A stretch of DNA of 64,000 nt from Candidatus Electrothrix rattekaaiensis. Its GTDB lineage: Bacteria > Desulfobacterota > Desulfobulbia > Desulfobulbales > Desulfobulbaceae. Positions 27,819 to 36,950 of this stretch are shown here, in pieces (the stretch's first letter is position 1; each line of letters starts with the position of its first letter). The position numbers and the translations under genes were made by a program. The notes under the pieces were generated by a model. The model worked only from the letters and a program-made list of their open reading frames with translations. It was not told the origin of the DNA and made no database searches. The stretch is from the NCBI GenBank assembly GCA_032595675.1, contig JAVQMD010000001.1, forward strand, positions 2,264,640-2,328,639, in the 5' to 3' direction.

Positions 27819-28873
27819 TCGTTATGGAAAACAAGAGGATACCTCCCCCATTTATGCACGGCATCCGAGACGGCTGTTAATACTTCTTCGCCGACCTGCC
27901 AGGGAATCTCACCGTTGTCGGCAAGGATAAAACCACCGCCCGGCGCGGCTACGGCAATGATTTCTTTCACGGTCTTCTCAACCTGTTCCGGTGTCCAACG
28001 ACGCATCTCAACCCCGTTCAGATTGCCCAGGATCGTCAGTCTGCCCTGACAGGAAGCCTTTAACTCGGCCAGATCATCCATGATACTCACGCCGATTATC
28101 GACGTTCCGGTAGCGATAACGTCCTCAATAACAGGCAGGGTGGCGGCTGTTGCCATGTGGATTGCCGACGGGCCGTTGATCCGGGCCAAGGTGTTTCGTG
28201 CTATCCTAAAGCCTGTCTCACGATGCACCCCGGCGGTTATCGTGGGCGAAAGCAGGGCGTCAAAATAACAGACAACCGTTGCTCCGGCCCGAATTTGGGC
28301 ATTGGCCCAAGCAACACAAAACTCCTGATTCACCTCCATAAGCCGATTGAACAATTCTGGTCGCTCATGCATCAGCTCAATATAGGCGGAAAAGCCCATC
28401 TGCATGACAGGCAGAGAAAAGGGAGAGACTACTATGCCCATAATCGGCACTTCATCTCTTACTTTTTCTTTCAGCATCAAAATACTCTCCAGCATCCTGA
28501 CAAGACAAGGAGTGTCGGACAGTTCCGGAACCTGTAAGGAGAGAATATCTTTTTCCGTTTTGATAATTGGTTCGCCGCTGTTCGGGGGGCCAGCCTCATA
28601 CCAGATGACCTCACCGCCAAAGGCCTTTACGGCCATTGCCGCAGCACAAAAAGGATTCACGCAGTCGTGCCGATATTTCTTCAGCATCCGTAACTGTCCT
28701 TCCGCCACGTACTCGGCTTTGGAAAAATACTCTTTGATACTCAAGCCCAGTTCTCGGGCACCGTGGATGGTCAGCAGCAGAGAGAGAGGAACTCTGTCCG
28801 GTTCCTGATGCCCCAAGGTTGTCAGGACGCGCTCCATTGAAGTCATTGCTGATTTTTCGTTTCCGGCGATCAT
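27815..28873 (-). CDS. UroD/MtaA-family corrinoid methyltransferase-like protein, copy 1
   Basis: 352 aa. It has the uroporphyrinogen decarboxylase fold pattern of MtaA/CmuA methyltransferases: TSMERVLTTLGHQEPDRVP at the start, PFSLPVMQMGF, and EIPWQVGEEVL near the end. The zinc site of active MtaA-type enzymes (His-x-Cys plus a later Cys) appears changed: His239-Met-Ala241 replaces H-x-C, and ADNGEIP stands where a GCG-type Cys is expected. It may bind a methylated substrate without catalysis, or use other ligands. It ends overlapping the DUF1638-kinase start and follows the corrinoid gene by 22 bases. Copy 2 at 29677-30741 is a close paralogue. Confidence 0.82.
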   Translation of the reverse strand: MIAGNEKSAMTSMERVLTTLGHQEPDRVPLSLLLTIHGARELGLSIKEYFSKAEYVAEGQLRMLKKYRHDCVNPFCAAAMAVKAFGGEVIWYEAGPPNSGEPIIKTEKDILSLQVPELSDTPCLVRMLESILMLKEKVRDEVPIMGIVVSPFSLPVMQMGFSAYIELMHERPELFNRLMEVNQEFCVAWANAQIRAGATVVCYFDALLSPTITAGVHRETGFRIARNTLARINGPSAIHMATAATLPVIEDVIATGTSIIGVSIMDDLAELKASCQGRLTILGNLNGVEMRRWTPEQVEKTVKEIIAVAAPGGGFILADNGEIPWQVGEEVLTAVSDAVHKWGRYPLVFHNE

Positions 28874-28895
28874 ATGCTCATATTATCTGGTCATA

Positions 28896-29540
28896 TTACT
28901 TAGTGTTTCCTTTCACACAGGAGGTAATCGCAGCAATCGCTTCCACAGCATTTGCCCCCATGGCATCGGCCCCCACTTCTTTCCAGAGCAACGGATCAAA
29001 ACGGAACGGTGCTCCGCCGACAACAATCCGGGTCGAAGAGCCAGCTTCCACAAGCAAGCGTTTTACTTCCTTAACCTGCAGCGCGGAGCGAAGCATGAGG
29101 GTGGAGATAAGAACGATCTCTATAGAATCGTCGCGGACCTTCTTGGCCAGCTCATGAGGAGTTACCCGGCCATAGTCATGAAAAACATACCCGCCAGCCC
29201 GCAAACAGGAGGAGATAATAATTTTTCCCAAAAGATGATAGTCTTCAAGAACGGCTATCGCCATAGGCGGGTGGTCGGGATGTTTCAGAGAAGAGGACGG
29301 TGGCGCATGGGCCATCAGTTCTTCACAGATTCTGCTGCTCATATATACCTGAGCCAAGGCAACCGTGCCTTCTTCCCATCCCCTGCCGATTATCTCCAAA
29401 GCCGGGAGGATGAGATGATCAACTGTTCGGGACATTGACGTCTGTTCCCGGACCGCGTTGAATATCTTTTCCGCTCCTAACCGATCAACCCTGACAAGTT
29501 GATCGACTAACTCCAGGACTTCCTTGTTTTCCGATATCAC
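28896..29540 (-). CDS. Cobalamin (corrinoid)-binding methyltransferase protein
   Basis: 214 aa, the two-domain length of MtaC/MtbC-type corrinoid proteins. The N-terminal helical cap (about 1-85) has the GRGWEEGTVALAQVYMSSR segment. The Rossmann-like B12 domain has the base-off/His-on motif Asp100-x-His102-x2-Gly105 (LEDYHLLGK), LISTLMLRSALQ and IVVGGAPF. It would carry a methyl group on cobalt between methyltransferases. It lies between two UroD-like genes and heads the block that runs into two histidine kinases. Confidence 0.9.
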   Translation of the reverse strand: MISENKEVLELVDQLVRVDRLGAEKIFNAVREQTSMSRTVDHLILPALEIIGRGWEEGTVALAQVYMSSRICEELMAHAPPSSSLKHPDHPPMAIAVLEDYHLLGKIIISSCLRAGGYVFHDYGRVTPHELAKKVRDDSIEIVLISTLMLRSALQVKEVKRLLVEAGSSTRIVVGGAPFRFDPLLWKEVGADAMGANAVEAIAAITSCVKGNTK

Positions 29541-29676
29541 GGACTAATATCTCCAACAAATCGTTCATTTACGGCTACGCCGCCAAGTGTAAGCTTTTTT
29601 GTACCCGCTGTACAAATTTTTCAACCATCGCATATTATACAGGTAACTCAAAGCTGTCAACTAATGATCGTGATAT

Positions 29677-30741
29677 TCACGTGTAAAGATCGCGGAGCGG
29701 ATAAGTCCCCCATCTATGCACGACCTCTGAAATTGCCATCAACACCTCTTCACTGACCTGCCAGGGAATCTCGCCATGGTTATCAGCAAGGATAAATCCG
29801 CCCCCGGCTCCAGCCTTACGTATGGCCTCTCTGACCTTGTCCTCAGTCTGTTGCGGAGTCCAGCGACGCATTTCAACTCCGTTGAGATTACCCAGTACCG
29901 TCAATCTGCCTCGGCATGCCTGTTTTAACTCGGCCAGATCTTCCATAACGCTCACCCCGATGGCTGCTGTCCCGGTGGCGGCTATATCGTCAAGAACAGC
30001 CAAGGTTTTCCCTGAAGCCATATGGATAGCTGTCGGCGACTGAATTCGCGCCAAGGTCTCCCGCGCTATCCTGAAGCCTGCTGTAAGATGCGTTCCCGGC
30101 GCGGTCATAGTCGGCGAGGTCAGGGGGTCAAAATAACAGACAGCGGTTACTCCGGCCCGGATCTGGGCATTGGCCCAGGCAACGCAGAACTCCTGATTCA
30201 CCTTCATGAGATGCTGAAAAAGATCAGGTCGTTCATGCATCAGCTCAATATAGGCAGGAAAGCCCATCTGCATAATCGGCAGGGAAAAAGGAGAAACCAC
30301 CGTGCCCATAACCGGTACTGCGCCCTTTGCTTTTTCTTTCAAGGACTGAATAATGTCCAACATTCTGACAAGACAGGGCGTGCTGTATATTTCCGGTGCT
30401 TGCAGAGAGAGGATATCCTGTTCCGTTTTGATGATCGGTTCTCCGCAGTTGGGCGGCCCGTCCTCAAACCAGATGACCTCTCCGCCAAAGGCTTCCGGTT
30501 CCATTGCTGTATAACCAAAAGGATTCAGGCAGTCGTGGCCGTATTTTCGTCGCATGCGCAACTGGCCTTCCACCACATACTCGGCTTTGGAAAAATACTC
30601 CTGAATAGTCAAGCCCAGCTCTTTGGCACCGTGCATGGTCAATAAAAGGAAAAAAGGAACCCGATCCGGTTCCTGATGTCCCATGGTCGTGAACACGCGT
30701 TCCATAGAAGTCATTGTCACGCTCGGTTGTTCGTCTGTCAT
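29677..30741 (-). CDS. UroD/MtaA-family corrinoid methyltransferase-like protein, copy 2
   Basis: 354 aa, clearly a paralogue of copy 1 (shared TSMERVFTTMGHQEPDRVPF, ELGL.I.EYFSKAEYV and SPFSLPIMQMGF elements). Again the usual H-x-C is H-M-A (IHMASGKT). The late ligand region reads ADNHGEIP, with a His where copy 1 has none. The corrinoid gene follows after 136 bases on the same strand. The duplication could provide two substrates or one active and one regulatory subunit. Confidence 0.82.
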   Translation of the reverse strand: MTDEQPSVTMTSMERVFTTMGHQEPDRVPFFLLLTMHGAKELGLTIQEYFSKAEYVVEGQLRMRRKYGHDCLNPFGYTAMEPEAFGGEVIWFEDGPPNCGEPIIKTEQDILSLQAPEIYSTPCLVRMLDIIQSLKEKAKGAVPVMGTVVSPFSLPIMQMGFPAYIELMHERPDLFQHLMKVNQEFCVAWANAQIRAGVTAVCYFDPLTSPTMTAPGTHLTAGFRIARETLARIQSPTAIHMASGKTLAVLDDIAATGTAAIGVSVMEDLAELKQACRGRLTVLGNLNGVEMRRWTPQQTEDKVREAIRKAGAGGGFILADNHGEIPWQVSEEVLMAISEVVHRWGTYPLRDLYT

Positions 30742-30895
30742 TTCCTCCCCCTTTCAATGAAAATAGCACATCATTGTATGTTTTTTTTCAAGACAGCAAG
30801 CGAGATAACAACCTGCCTTATCAGTCAGCCACAATCTCTTAATAAAGACTGCGCACAACGACTGCGTCAATATCGTATCATTCCCGTATCATTCC

Positions 30896-33268
30896 CTATT
30901 GATTAAACCCAATGGCCCGAAACAGCCAGAACTCCTTGCCAATCATATCCGCCAACAAAGGCATGACCTGATCCGGTTCAGCATGGAGATCATGATTTTG
31001 GATATCCGAGATAATCTGATGCACTAACTCAAAATGTATCCGCTGCGGGCGATCCATAAGAATGAATCGGCCATTCTCGGTGCTGTTGAGTTTTTCGATC
31101 TCCCCCTTACTCACCTTGCTTATTATCTCCGGCTCCCGAATATCTCGAAACAGGGCAAAGCCGATATCCTTATGATCAACAACCAGCTGGTTAAAATTTT
31201 TGATTCTCGGGGCAAAGGTGTAAGCATCCGTGTGGAGAAAGGCCACAGCTGCTTTTTTAGGGGCAGCATGCTGCGCCCCCTGCTGTTTGCTCTGAATAAC
31301 CACATGCTCAGGCAGGCGTCTCCTTCCCAGACGCAGGTAATCGAGACGAAACCCGTACAACGGCTGGAGGGCATCAAGAATCAGGCGCAGTTTTCCCAGG
31401 TCATCAGTATCGCTAATAATATTCTTTCGACTATAGGCAGCGGCCAACTGTCCCTGTTTCTGCTCAATATAGCCCACAACCTCCGTGGGCACCGGATTGA
31501 GCGGTACGACATCAGGCTTCTTTTCCAGGTGCAGATGCTTCCGTAACTCGGCAATTTCCTGCCGCAGTTCCTGCAAAGTCCGATCAACCCTTGCCTCAAA
31601 ACTCAAGGTATTAGTCGGCAGAGGAATTCCTTCTACTTTATAGCGGTAATAATCTGCTGCACAATTCAGGACACTGCGGATGGAACGATGACTGAGGATA
31701 TTGTCCAATTCATCCGGGTCAAACAGGGCCTCGCTTTCCAGATCAACCTCAGCCAGTTTGAGGGTCAGCATTTTTGCCAGCACCTCCTTATCCGGTAATT
31801 CCAGAGCCATCTGATACTGGCCCATCCGTTCCGTGACCGAGGCATCAAAAAGCTGCCGGAAATAACGCCAGCGATCAGGAAAGAGGTTAAACAGCATCAG
31901 GCAGTTGGGCACATGGGTGAACAGTTCCTTGACAGCCTCCCCAAAACGCAGTAACAGGGCCTGATTATACTTAAGTCCTTCCAGCTGATCAAAAACAATG
32001 ATCAGGGGTTCATCCACAACCGAGAGCCTGCCAAACACCACCATAGCCTGAAGGGCAAAGTCTTCCCGGCTGAGTTCCTCTTCCCAGTTGCTCAGGCGGA
32101 CTGCCTGAAGTTCACTCTCCAGCAGATGCTGACCAGCCAGCCAACGACGGACCAGCTCTTTTTTATTGGCATCGGAATAACGACAAAAACGAATCAGGCC
32201 GGTGATGATATTGCAGGCATAATCGCTGAATCCGTAGCTTTCCTGCCACCATTGTAGGGTCTGGCGTTCGATATAATCCCAGTTACGCCGCTTGGTTTCC
32301 GAGCCCTCTTTCCCCAATACCTTGTAGATATTCAATTGGCCCTGCGACAAACCGTGCAGAATATTCTGATCCTTTTTACTCAGGTTCTTCCTTCCCCTGA
32401 GAGTCTTCATCACAATTTTTGAAAAACTGCGACCCAGGAGATATTCCAGCTGCGAGTACTCGGTATCCGGGATCGGCTCGACAAAGGACTCCAGCATTCG
32501 ACTGTAAATATGATAGAAAACCGCCTCCTCATGATTGGGCTGGCGAATAAAGAAGAGGCGATTGGTCTTCATGGTATGGCGAGCCAAACGCATCATAAGA
32601 TGGGTCTTGCCGTTGCCTGCCACGCCCAGCACTACTGCACCCCGGCTCTGCTGGTTACTGTCTCCCCTGATTTCTTCGATCAGATTGGTGATGCGGATAA
32701 AGGCATCACAGTGGATATCATCCAGATCAATATGCTGCTGAAAGGGGCTGTCGACCCGGGTATTGCTAAAGGGATTTGTGAGGACTCCTTTGCTGTTTTT
32801 ACTGTGCATCTCGTGCTGCATCTTGCGATAAAGTTGATGGGTGAACAGGGCATCATAACGGGCACTGTGGGCAGCTTGGATATTAAAATACCGTTTTTTC
32901 ACCCTCAGGCGCAAGGATTTACTGAGATATTCGAGAGAATACGATGACAGGCCTGGGAAAAAACTCTTTGCTGATTCCCAGGTGCAGACGAAATGAAAAT
33001 CCGGCCAAGACAGCTCTGCTGCTACAAAACTCTTACGCAGAACCTGTTCATCATGGTGGGCATAATGACAGACAAGCATCTTGTTTTCCGCAAATCTAAT
33101 CAGGTGTTGCAAGAGCCCGGCAAGCGGATAGAGATCATGCCTGACAGACTCGTGTCCTTGAACAAAGCCCTCAAAGAGCAGCTTTCCCTGGGCATCAAGG
33201 ATGGCGATTTCGTTCAGAGTATCAAAACCTTCTGTATCAATAACAATAAAGTCAGAGGAAGAGAACAT
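30896..33268 (-). CDS. DEDDh exonuclease fused to a P-loop ATPase
   Basis: 790 aa from the ATG at 33268; an in-frame TTG at 33355 would extend it by 29 residues, and neither has a clear ribosome binding site. The N-terminal third is a DnaQ-like 3'-5' exonuclease: IVIDTEG (Asp11, Glu13), CHYAHHDEQ (Asp73) and HSARYD (His134, Asp139). The middle has an ATPase with Walker A GVAGNGKTH (about 215-222) and Walker B LIIVFDQLEG (about 422-430), in a STAND/AAA-like layout. The C-terminal third has a short coiled coil (VDRTLQELRQEIAELRKHL) and no domain I know. I do not recognise the whole protein. Single-gene, stand-alone nuclease-ATPase fusions often act in antiphage defence or DNA repair. Confidence 0.75.
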   Translation of the reverse strand: MFSSSDFIVIDTEGFDTLNEIAILDAQGKLLFEGFVQGHESVRHDLYPLAGLLQHLIRFAENKMLVCHYAHHDEQVLRKSFVAAELSWPDFHFVCTWESAKSFFPGLSSYSLEYLSKSLRLRVKKRYFNIQAAHSARYDALFTHQLYRKMQHEMHSKNSKGVLTNPFSNTRVDSPFQQHIDLDDIHCDAFIRITNLIEEIRGDSNQQSRGAVVLGVAGNGKTHLMMRLARHTMKTNRLFFIRQPNHEEAVFYHIYSRMLESFVEPIPDTEYSQLEYLLGRSFSKIVMKTLRGRKNLSKKDQNILHGLSQGQLNIYKVLGKEGSETKRRNWDYIERQTLQWWQESYGFSDYACNIITGLIRFCRYSDANKKELVRRWLAGQHLLESELQAVRLSNWEEELSREDFALQAMVVFGRLSVVDEPLIIVFDQLEGLKYNQALLLRFGEAVKELFTHVPNCLMLFNLFPDRWRYFRQLFDASVTERMGQYQMALELPDKEVLAKMLTLKLAEVDLESEALFDPDELDNILSHRSIRSVLNCAADYYRYKVEGIPLPTNTLSFEARVDRTLQELRQEIAELRKHLHLEKKPDVVPLNPVPTEVVGYIEQKQGQLAAAYSRKNIISDTDDLGKLRLILDALQPLYGFRLDYLRLGRRRLPEHVVIQSKQQGAQHAAPKKAAVAFLHTDAYTFAPRIKNFNQLVVDHKDIGFALFRDIREPEIISKVSKGEIEKLNSTENGRFILMDRPQRIHFELVHQIISDIQNHDLHAEPDQVMPLLADMIGKEFWLFRAIGFNQ

Positions 33269-33601
33269 TGAAGAACCGAGGAGGAGGGAGAAATGGGTAC
33301 TTTTTTGGCAGGTATCCTTATTCCATAAAAGGAGTTTATTTTTCAAGGATACCAATCGCTATCAATACTTATTCTTCTTTGTTGACTTATTTCCACAAGC
33401 ATGTTCTGTATATTTTTTATACAGAAAATTATTCTAAAATGATCAGTTTAACAGTACAGGCAATCTTTGAAATACGTTCTCAATTGAGCCTAGCAAATTC
33501 ATTACCTTAGGCCAAAAAATCTCAACCAATCAACCTAAATAATTGTAAACAATTAGCGCCAGGAAAGTATCCAAAGCTAAAAAAATACCGAACCATTCAT
33601 T

Positions 33602-34222
33602 ATGAACAACAAAGAAATACAACAGGCTCGTATCAACGAGTTAAGGGTAAAGATCTATTACACCGAAACGGTACGAGATAATTATAAAAATACCCATCCA
33701 CAACTTTACCAAACAAATTCTTATTATTTAGAAAAGCTAAAGCAAGAGCTTGGAGATCTAGAGACGTCATGTGCAGACATGAATGATAGTAATCAGCGTA
33801 AATTTTCTCGAGTAGAAATTCAAGGGGCTGTACGCCTTGATTTCAACTCAGAGCAATATCACGGTGCTCTTGATAATCTGAGTCTCTGTGGTTCTTTTGT
33901 TAAAGGATCGTTCAAACAGTCAAAAGGCGATATCTGCAAAATAGAGCTCAAAAAATCCGATTTAGATGCAGAGGCTGCTGTTCGCGCCATCGGCTCAATA
34001 GTCAGGGTCGATGATAGCGGCGTCGCGATTGAGTTCATCGCGATGAGAACAGATAGCTATAATTGGTTAGAAACAGAGCTCTTAACTCAAGCTGATGATC
34101 CTTCGGTTTTGGAAGATGAAATTTTCCAGCGGAGTATCTTTGAATTTGATGATGATTTAGTGTACAGCAGTACTTTTAATTGTAACAAAAACAAATTGAA
34201 AAAATTGCTCAATCTTCTTTAG
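33602..34222 (+). CDS. PilZ-domain protein (c-di-GMP binding)
   Basis: 206 aa. A helical N-terminus (about 1-65) precedes a PilZ domain with RKFSRVE (RxxxR) and the second motif NLSLCGSFV in place of D/NxSxxG. Both c-di-GMP contact motifs are present. The C-terminal ~45 residues are acidic (SVLEDEIFQRSIFEFDDD) then basic. Flanking genes give no clear output. The region upstream (33356-33601) is AT-rich and probably holds divergent promoters. Confidence 0.8.
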   Translation: MNNKEIQQARINELRVKIYYTETVRDNYKNTHPQLYQTNSYYLEKLKQELGDLETSCADMNDSNQRKFSRVEIQGAVRLDFNSEQYHGALDNLSLCGSFVKGSFKQSKGDICKIELKKSDLDAEAAVRAIGSIVRVDDSGVAIEFIAMRTDSYNWLETELLTQADDPSVLEDEIFQRSIFEFDDDLVYSSTFNCNKNKLKKLLNLL

Positions 34223-34286
34223 CAGGCAATAATACGCTGACATCAACGAGCAGGTACAACGGAAAACCACCACCTGCTGGATCAAA

Positions 34287-35645
34287 TTATCCCACAAACA
34301 AGCGTTCCACCACCTCATGCACGCTCCGAACCGGCTGGATCTGAATCCCTTTGGCTACCCCGGCCTCCAGTTGGCGACTGCTGGATTCCGGCATAAGAAA
34401 GGTTTTGAAGCCCAGCCGCTGGGCCTCGCGCAGACGCTGCTCCATCTGCCCCACCGCCCGGATCTCCCCGGCCAAGCCGACCTCGCCGCAGACCACGGTG
34501 GTGGGATCAACCACCTTCTCATACAGGCTGGAGAGCAGGGCCACGATCACGCCCAGATCCAAGGCTGGCTCGTCAATACGGATGCCGCCAGCAATATTAA
34601 GGAAGATATCATGATCAAACAGGGTGACCCCAATTTTCTTTTCCAAAACTGCGGTCAGCAGGGCTAAACGCTGGGGATCAGCACCAATGGCAGTCCGTCG
34701 GGCCGATCCTGGACTGGACGGACTGACCAAGGCCTGTACCTCCACCAAAATAGGCCGGGTGCCCTCTATGCTGGGCATGACCACGGAACCCGGAACATTA
34801 ACCGGGCGTTCCGCAAGGAACAAGGCCGAGGGATTATCCACCTCAGCCAGCCCGCTCTCCTTCATCTCAAACACGCCGATTTCGTTGGTAGAACCAAAGC
34901 GGTTTTTCACCGTGCGCAGAACCCGGAAGACTTGGCCGCTATCGCCTTCAAAATAAAGCACCGTGTCCACCATGTGCTCCAGGACACGAGGACCGGCAAT
35001 GGAGCCGTCCTTGGTTACATGGCCGATCAGGATAATAGGCAGGTCGGTGCGTTTGGCCAGATTGACAAAGAGGGAGGCGGATTCCCGCACCTGGGTAACG
35101 GAACCGGGGGCCGAGCTGACCTCTTCGCTGAACATAGTCTGGATAGAATCCACAGCAAGAAAGGCAGGCCGCACCTCATGGGTCAGCTCGATAATGGCCT
35201 GAACCGAGTTTTCCGCAGCAAGAAGAATATGCTCACTGCGCACGTTCAGCCGCTCCGCCCGCATCCGAATCTGCCCCACAGACTCCTCACCGCTGGCATA
35301 AAGCACCTTATGCTTTTGACCTGCCAAAGCAGCAAGCAACTGAAGGATCAGGGTTGATTTGCCGATGCCAGGATCTCCGCCGATCAGCACCATTGAGCCG
35401 GGCACGATACCGCCGCCTAAAGTACGGTCAAGCTCGCTGATGCCGGTCACCAAACGGACCGGCTCTTCACCGCCCTCCCCGGTCAGGGGAAAGACTTCGG
35501 CAGTCGACCGACCTGTACGGAGCTTTAGCTTTTTCTGCTCGTTCAGGCTGTCCCATTCGCCGCATTTCGGGCAACGGCCCAGCCATTTCCGGCTTTCATG
35601 GCCGCAGGCGGTGCAGAGGTATATTTTTTGTTCTTTTGGGGGCAT
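34287..35645 (-). CDS. radA: DNA repair protein RadA
   Basis: 452 aa. It has an N-terminal zinc finger (CTACGHES and CPKCGEW), a RecA-like core with Walker A GGDPGIGKST, the RadA signature KNRFGSTNEIG, and a C-terminal Lon-like domain (about 280-452). RadA drives branch migration during recombination repair. It ends 64 bases from the PilZ gene in convergent orientation. Confidence 0.96.
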   Translation of the reverse strand: MPPKEQKIYLCTACGHESRKWLGRCPKCGEWDSLNEQKKLKLRTGRSTAEVFPLTGEGGEEPVRLVTGISELDRTLGGGIVPGSMVLIGGDPGIGKSTLILQLLAALAGQKHKVLYASGEESVGQIRMRAERLNVRSEHILLAAENSVQAIIELTHEVRPAFLAVDSIQTMFSEEVSSAPGSVTQVRESASLFVNLAKRTDLPIILIGHVTKDGSIAGPRVLEHMVDTVLYFEGDSGQVFRVLRTVKNRFGSTNEIGVFEMKESGLAEVDNPSALFLAERPVNVPGSVVMPSIEGTRPILVEVQALVSPSSPGSARRTAIGADPQRLALLTAVLEKKIGVTLFDHDIFLNIAGGIRIDEPALDLGVIVALLSSLYEKVVDPTTVVCGEVGLAGEIRAVGQMEQRLREAQRLGFKTFLMPESSSRQLEAGVAKGIQIQPVRSVHEVVERLFVG

Positions 35646-35708
35646 GGGGGAGCCAACCCCGGCCTTGAAAGACCGGGCTATTTTCGACAGTCCCTTCGGG
35701 ACGCTGTT

Positions 35709-35979
35709 TTAACGGTGGGTAGCGAGACCGGAAAGCTCAAATTCTTTCGGTGCTGAGTATACTTCGACGCGCTGAGTCAGTAAAAACTCGTGCAGCTCGT
35801 CAAAGACCGCCAGATAACTGCTATGAACATCAGTAATTACCTGTTCGCGAATCTCCGTGGTCGTGTTTGCTCATCAACTTTTTCCTTCTGAAACCCTGCG
35901 GCGTAACTCATCCGCTGATATATGCAACAGTTTCTCAATCAATCCGGGTCCGGCTAGGCTTTTTCCAGCCAAAGTGCCC
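35709..35979 (-). pseudogene. Two gene remnants in a 334-base gap
   Basis: One minus-strand frame reads LIEKLLHISADELRRRVSEG then two TGA stops (35871-35876), and continues in the same frame as a 53-residue piece with AVFDELHEFLLTQRVEVYS, ending at TAA (35709-35711). Neither piece has a start or ribosome binding site. Both look like real protein sequence, possibly the end of one gene broken by stops or of two genes. Family not recognised. Bases 35646-35708 hold nothing I can name. Confidence 0.35.
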
Positions 35980-36372
35980 TCAGTCCTTGTCCTTCCTCTG
36001 AATATATAATGTATCGCCTTGGTCGGGAAGCTGCGAAAAGATACGGTTAGCTATCTTCACCTTGCCGGAGAACAGCATCCTGGTCTGGCTCTCGTCTATG
36101 CCACACTTTTTGCCATACTCCAACGCTTTCTGCAGTTGCTGACAGAACTCCTCCCAAGCGGCCTGCTCCTTCTTTCTGGCCTGCTTTTCCCTCTCCTTGG
36201 CAAGGTCTCTTCTATGTTTTATCCTGAGAGTCTCATCAAGCATCCTCTGTAACTCTTCCAGTGGAACCGCCAGTTCCACAGAATCCGGGTCGTCGGTTGC
36301 TTTCTTAATAATATTCTTGACCAGCTCAATTACCTCATCTACGTCCATGGGGAGTTCGTCTTCCTGATCCAT
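35980..36372 (-). CDS. Small coiled-coil protein, copy 1
   Basis: 130 aa, family unknown to me. The N-terminal part is acidic. The middle (about 55-90) is a strongly charged helix with KEREKQARKKEQAAWEEF. The end is FSQLPDQGDTLYIQRKDKD. The gene just upstream encodes a paralogue with the same ELQ.ML, QAR.K..AAWE and FFSQL.DQ..TL..Q.KDK pattern. No membrane segment. They lie beside Rpn genes and their remnants, in an accessory region. Confidence 0.55.
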   Translation of the reverse strand: MDQEDELPMDVDEVIELVKNIIKKATDDPDSVELAVPLEELQRMLDETLRIKHRRDLAKEREKQARKKEQAAWEEFCQQLQKALEYGKKCGIDESQTRMLFSGKVKIANRIFSQLPDQGDTLYIQRKDKD

Positions 36373-36416
36373 TGCAACCTCTTTGTATCCTGCTGTTCGT
36401 TCCGGACAACACGCTA

Positions 36417-36701
36417 TCAGCCCTTGTCCTTCTTCTGCACCTGTAATGTATTGTCTTCTTGGTCAGCAAGCTGCGAAAAAAAACGGTCAGCCAGTCCTGC
36501 CCTGCCCGATGCCACCAAAGGGGTATCGTTGTCGCGTATGCCATGCTTCCTGTTGTACTCCCGCATACTCTGCTGCGCTGAACACAGTTTCTCCCAAGCG
36601 GCCTCTGCTTTTTCCCTGGCCTGCCTCTCCACTTCCCAGGCAGCAGCTTCAGCCTCTCTTGCCTTGATAACCTGATCAAGCATCTTCTGCAATTTTGACA
36701 T
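36417..36701 (-). CDS. Small coiled-coil protein, copy 2, N-terminally cut by an rpn fragment
   Basis: 94 aa from the ATG at 36701 (MSKLQKMLDQVIKAREAEAA). It is a paralogue of the 35980-36372 protein over its whole length but lacks that protein's acidic N-terminal ~45 residues. Upstream of the ATG, the sequence runs into a broken piece of an Rpn gene (36752-36939), so this copy has probably lost its original 5' end. Expression is uncertain. Confidence 0.45.
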   Translation of the reverse strand: MSKLQKMLDQVIKAREAEAAAWEVERQAREKAEAAWEKLCSAQQSMREYNRKHGIRDNDTPLVASGRAGLADRFFSQLADQEDNTLQVQKKDKG

Positions 36702-36751
36702 GCAAGCTTTGAAATTTTTTTTCTGGCTACCCTGGATTTTGGAGAGAATAC

Positions 36752-36939
36752 AGAAGATCCGATACTGACGGGTGCAGCTCAGGATCGACAAAGCTGTCCT
36801 GCACGCGCTCAAGGGTCGCGAGATCAAGATGATCCAGCAGATCTTTTGGCAGGTTGTGCCGGAAATATCCCGCCGCCACCTCTGGTCATCCCAAAGTCTG
36901 CCTGACTACGCTGTCATAAGGGTTGTCCATTGTGCTCAT
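36752..36939 (-). pseudogene. 5' fragment of an Rpn nuclease gene with a nonsense mutation
   Basis: Near-identical to the start of the full Rpn gene (compare 37804-37991). It begins at the ATG at 36939 and reads MSTMDNPYDSVVRQTLG, then TGA where the intact gene has CGA (Arg), a single transition. Similarity stops after the SDLL codons near 36752. The fragment lies 11 bases from the stop codon of the intact gene, which suggests a tandem duplication followed by deletion. Confidence 0.8.
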
Positions 36940-36950
36940 ACGGAAAAAAA

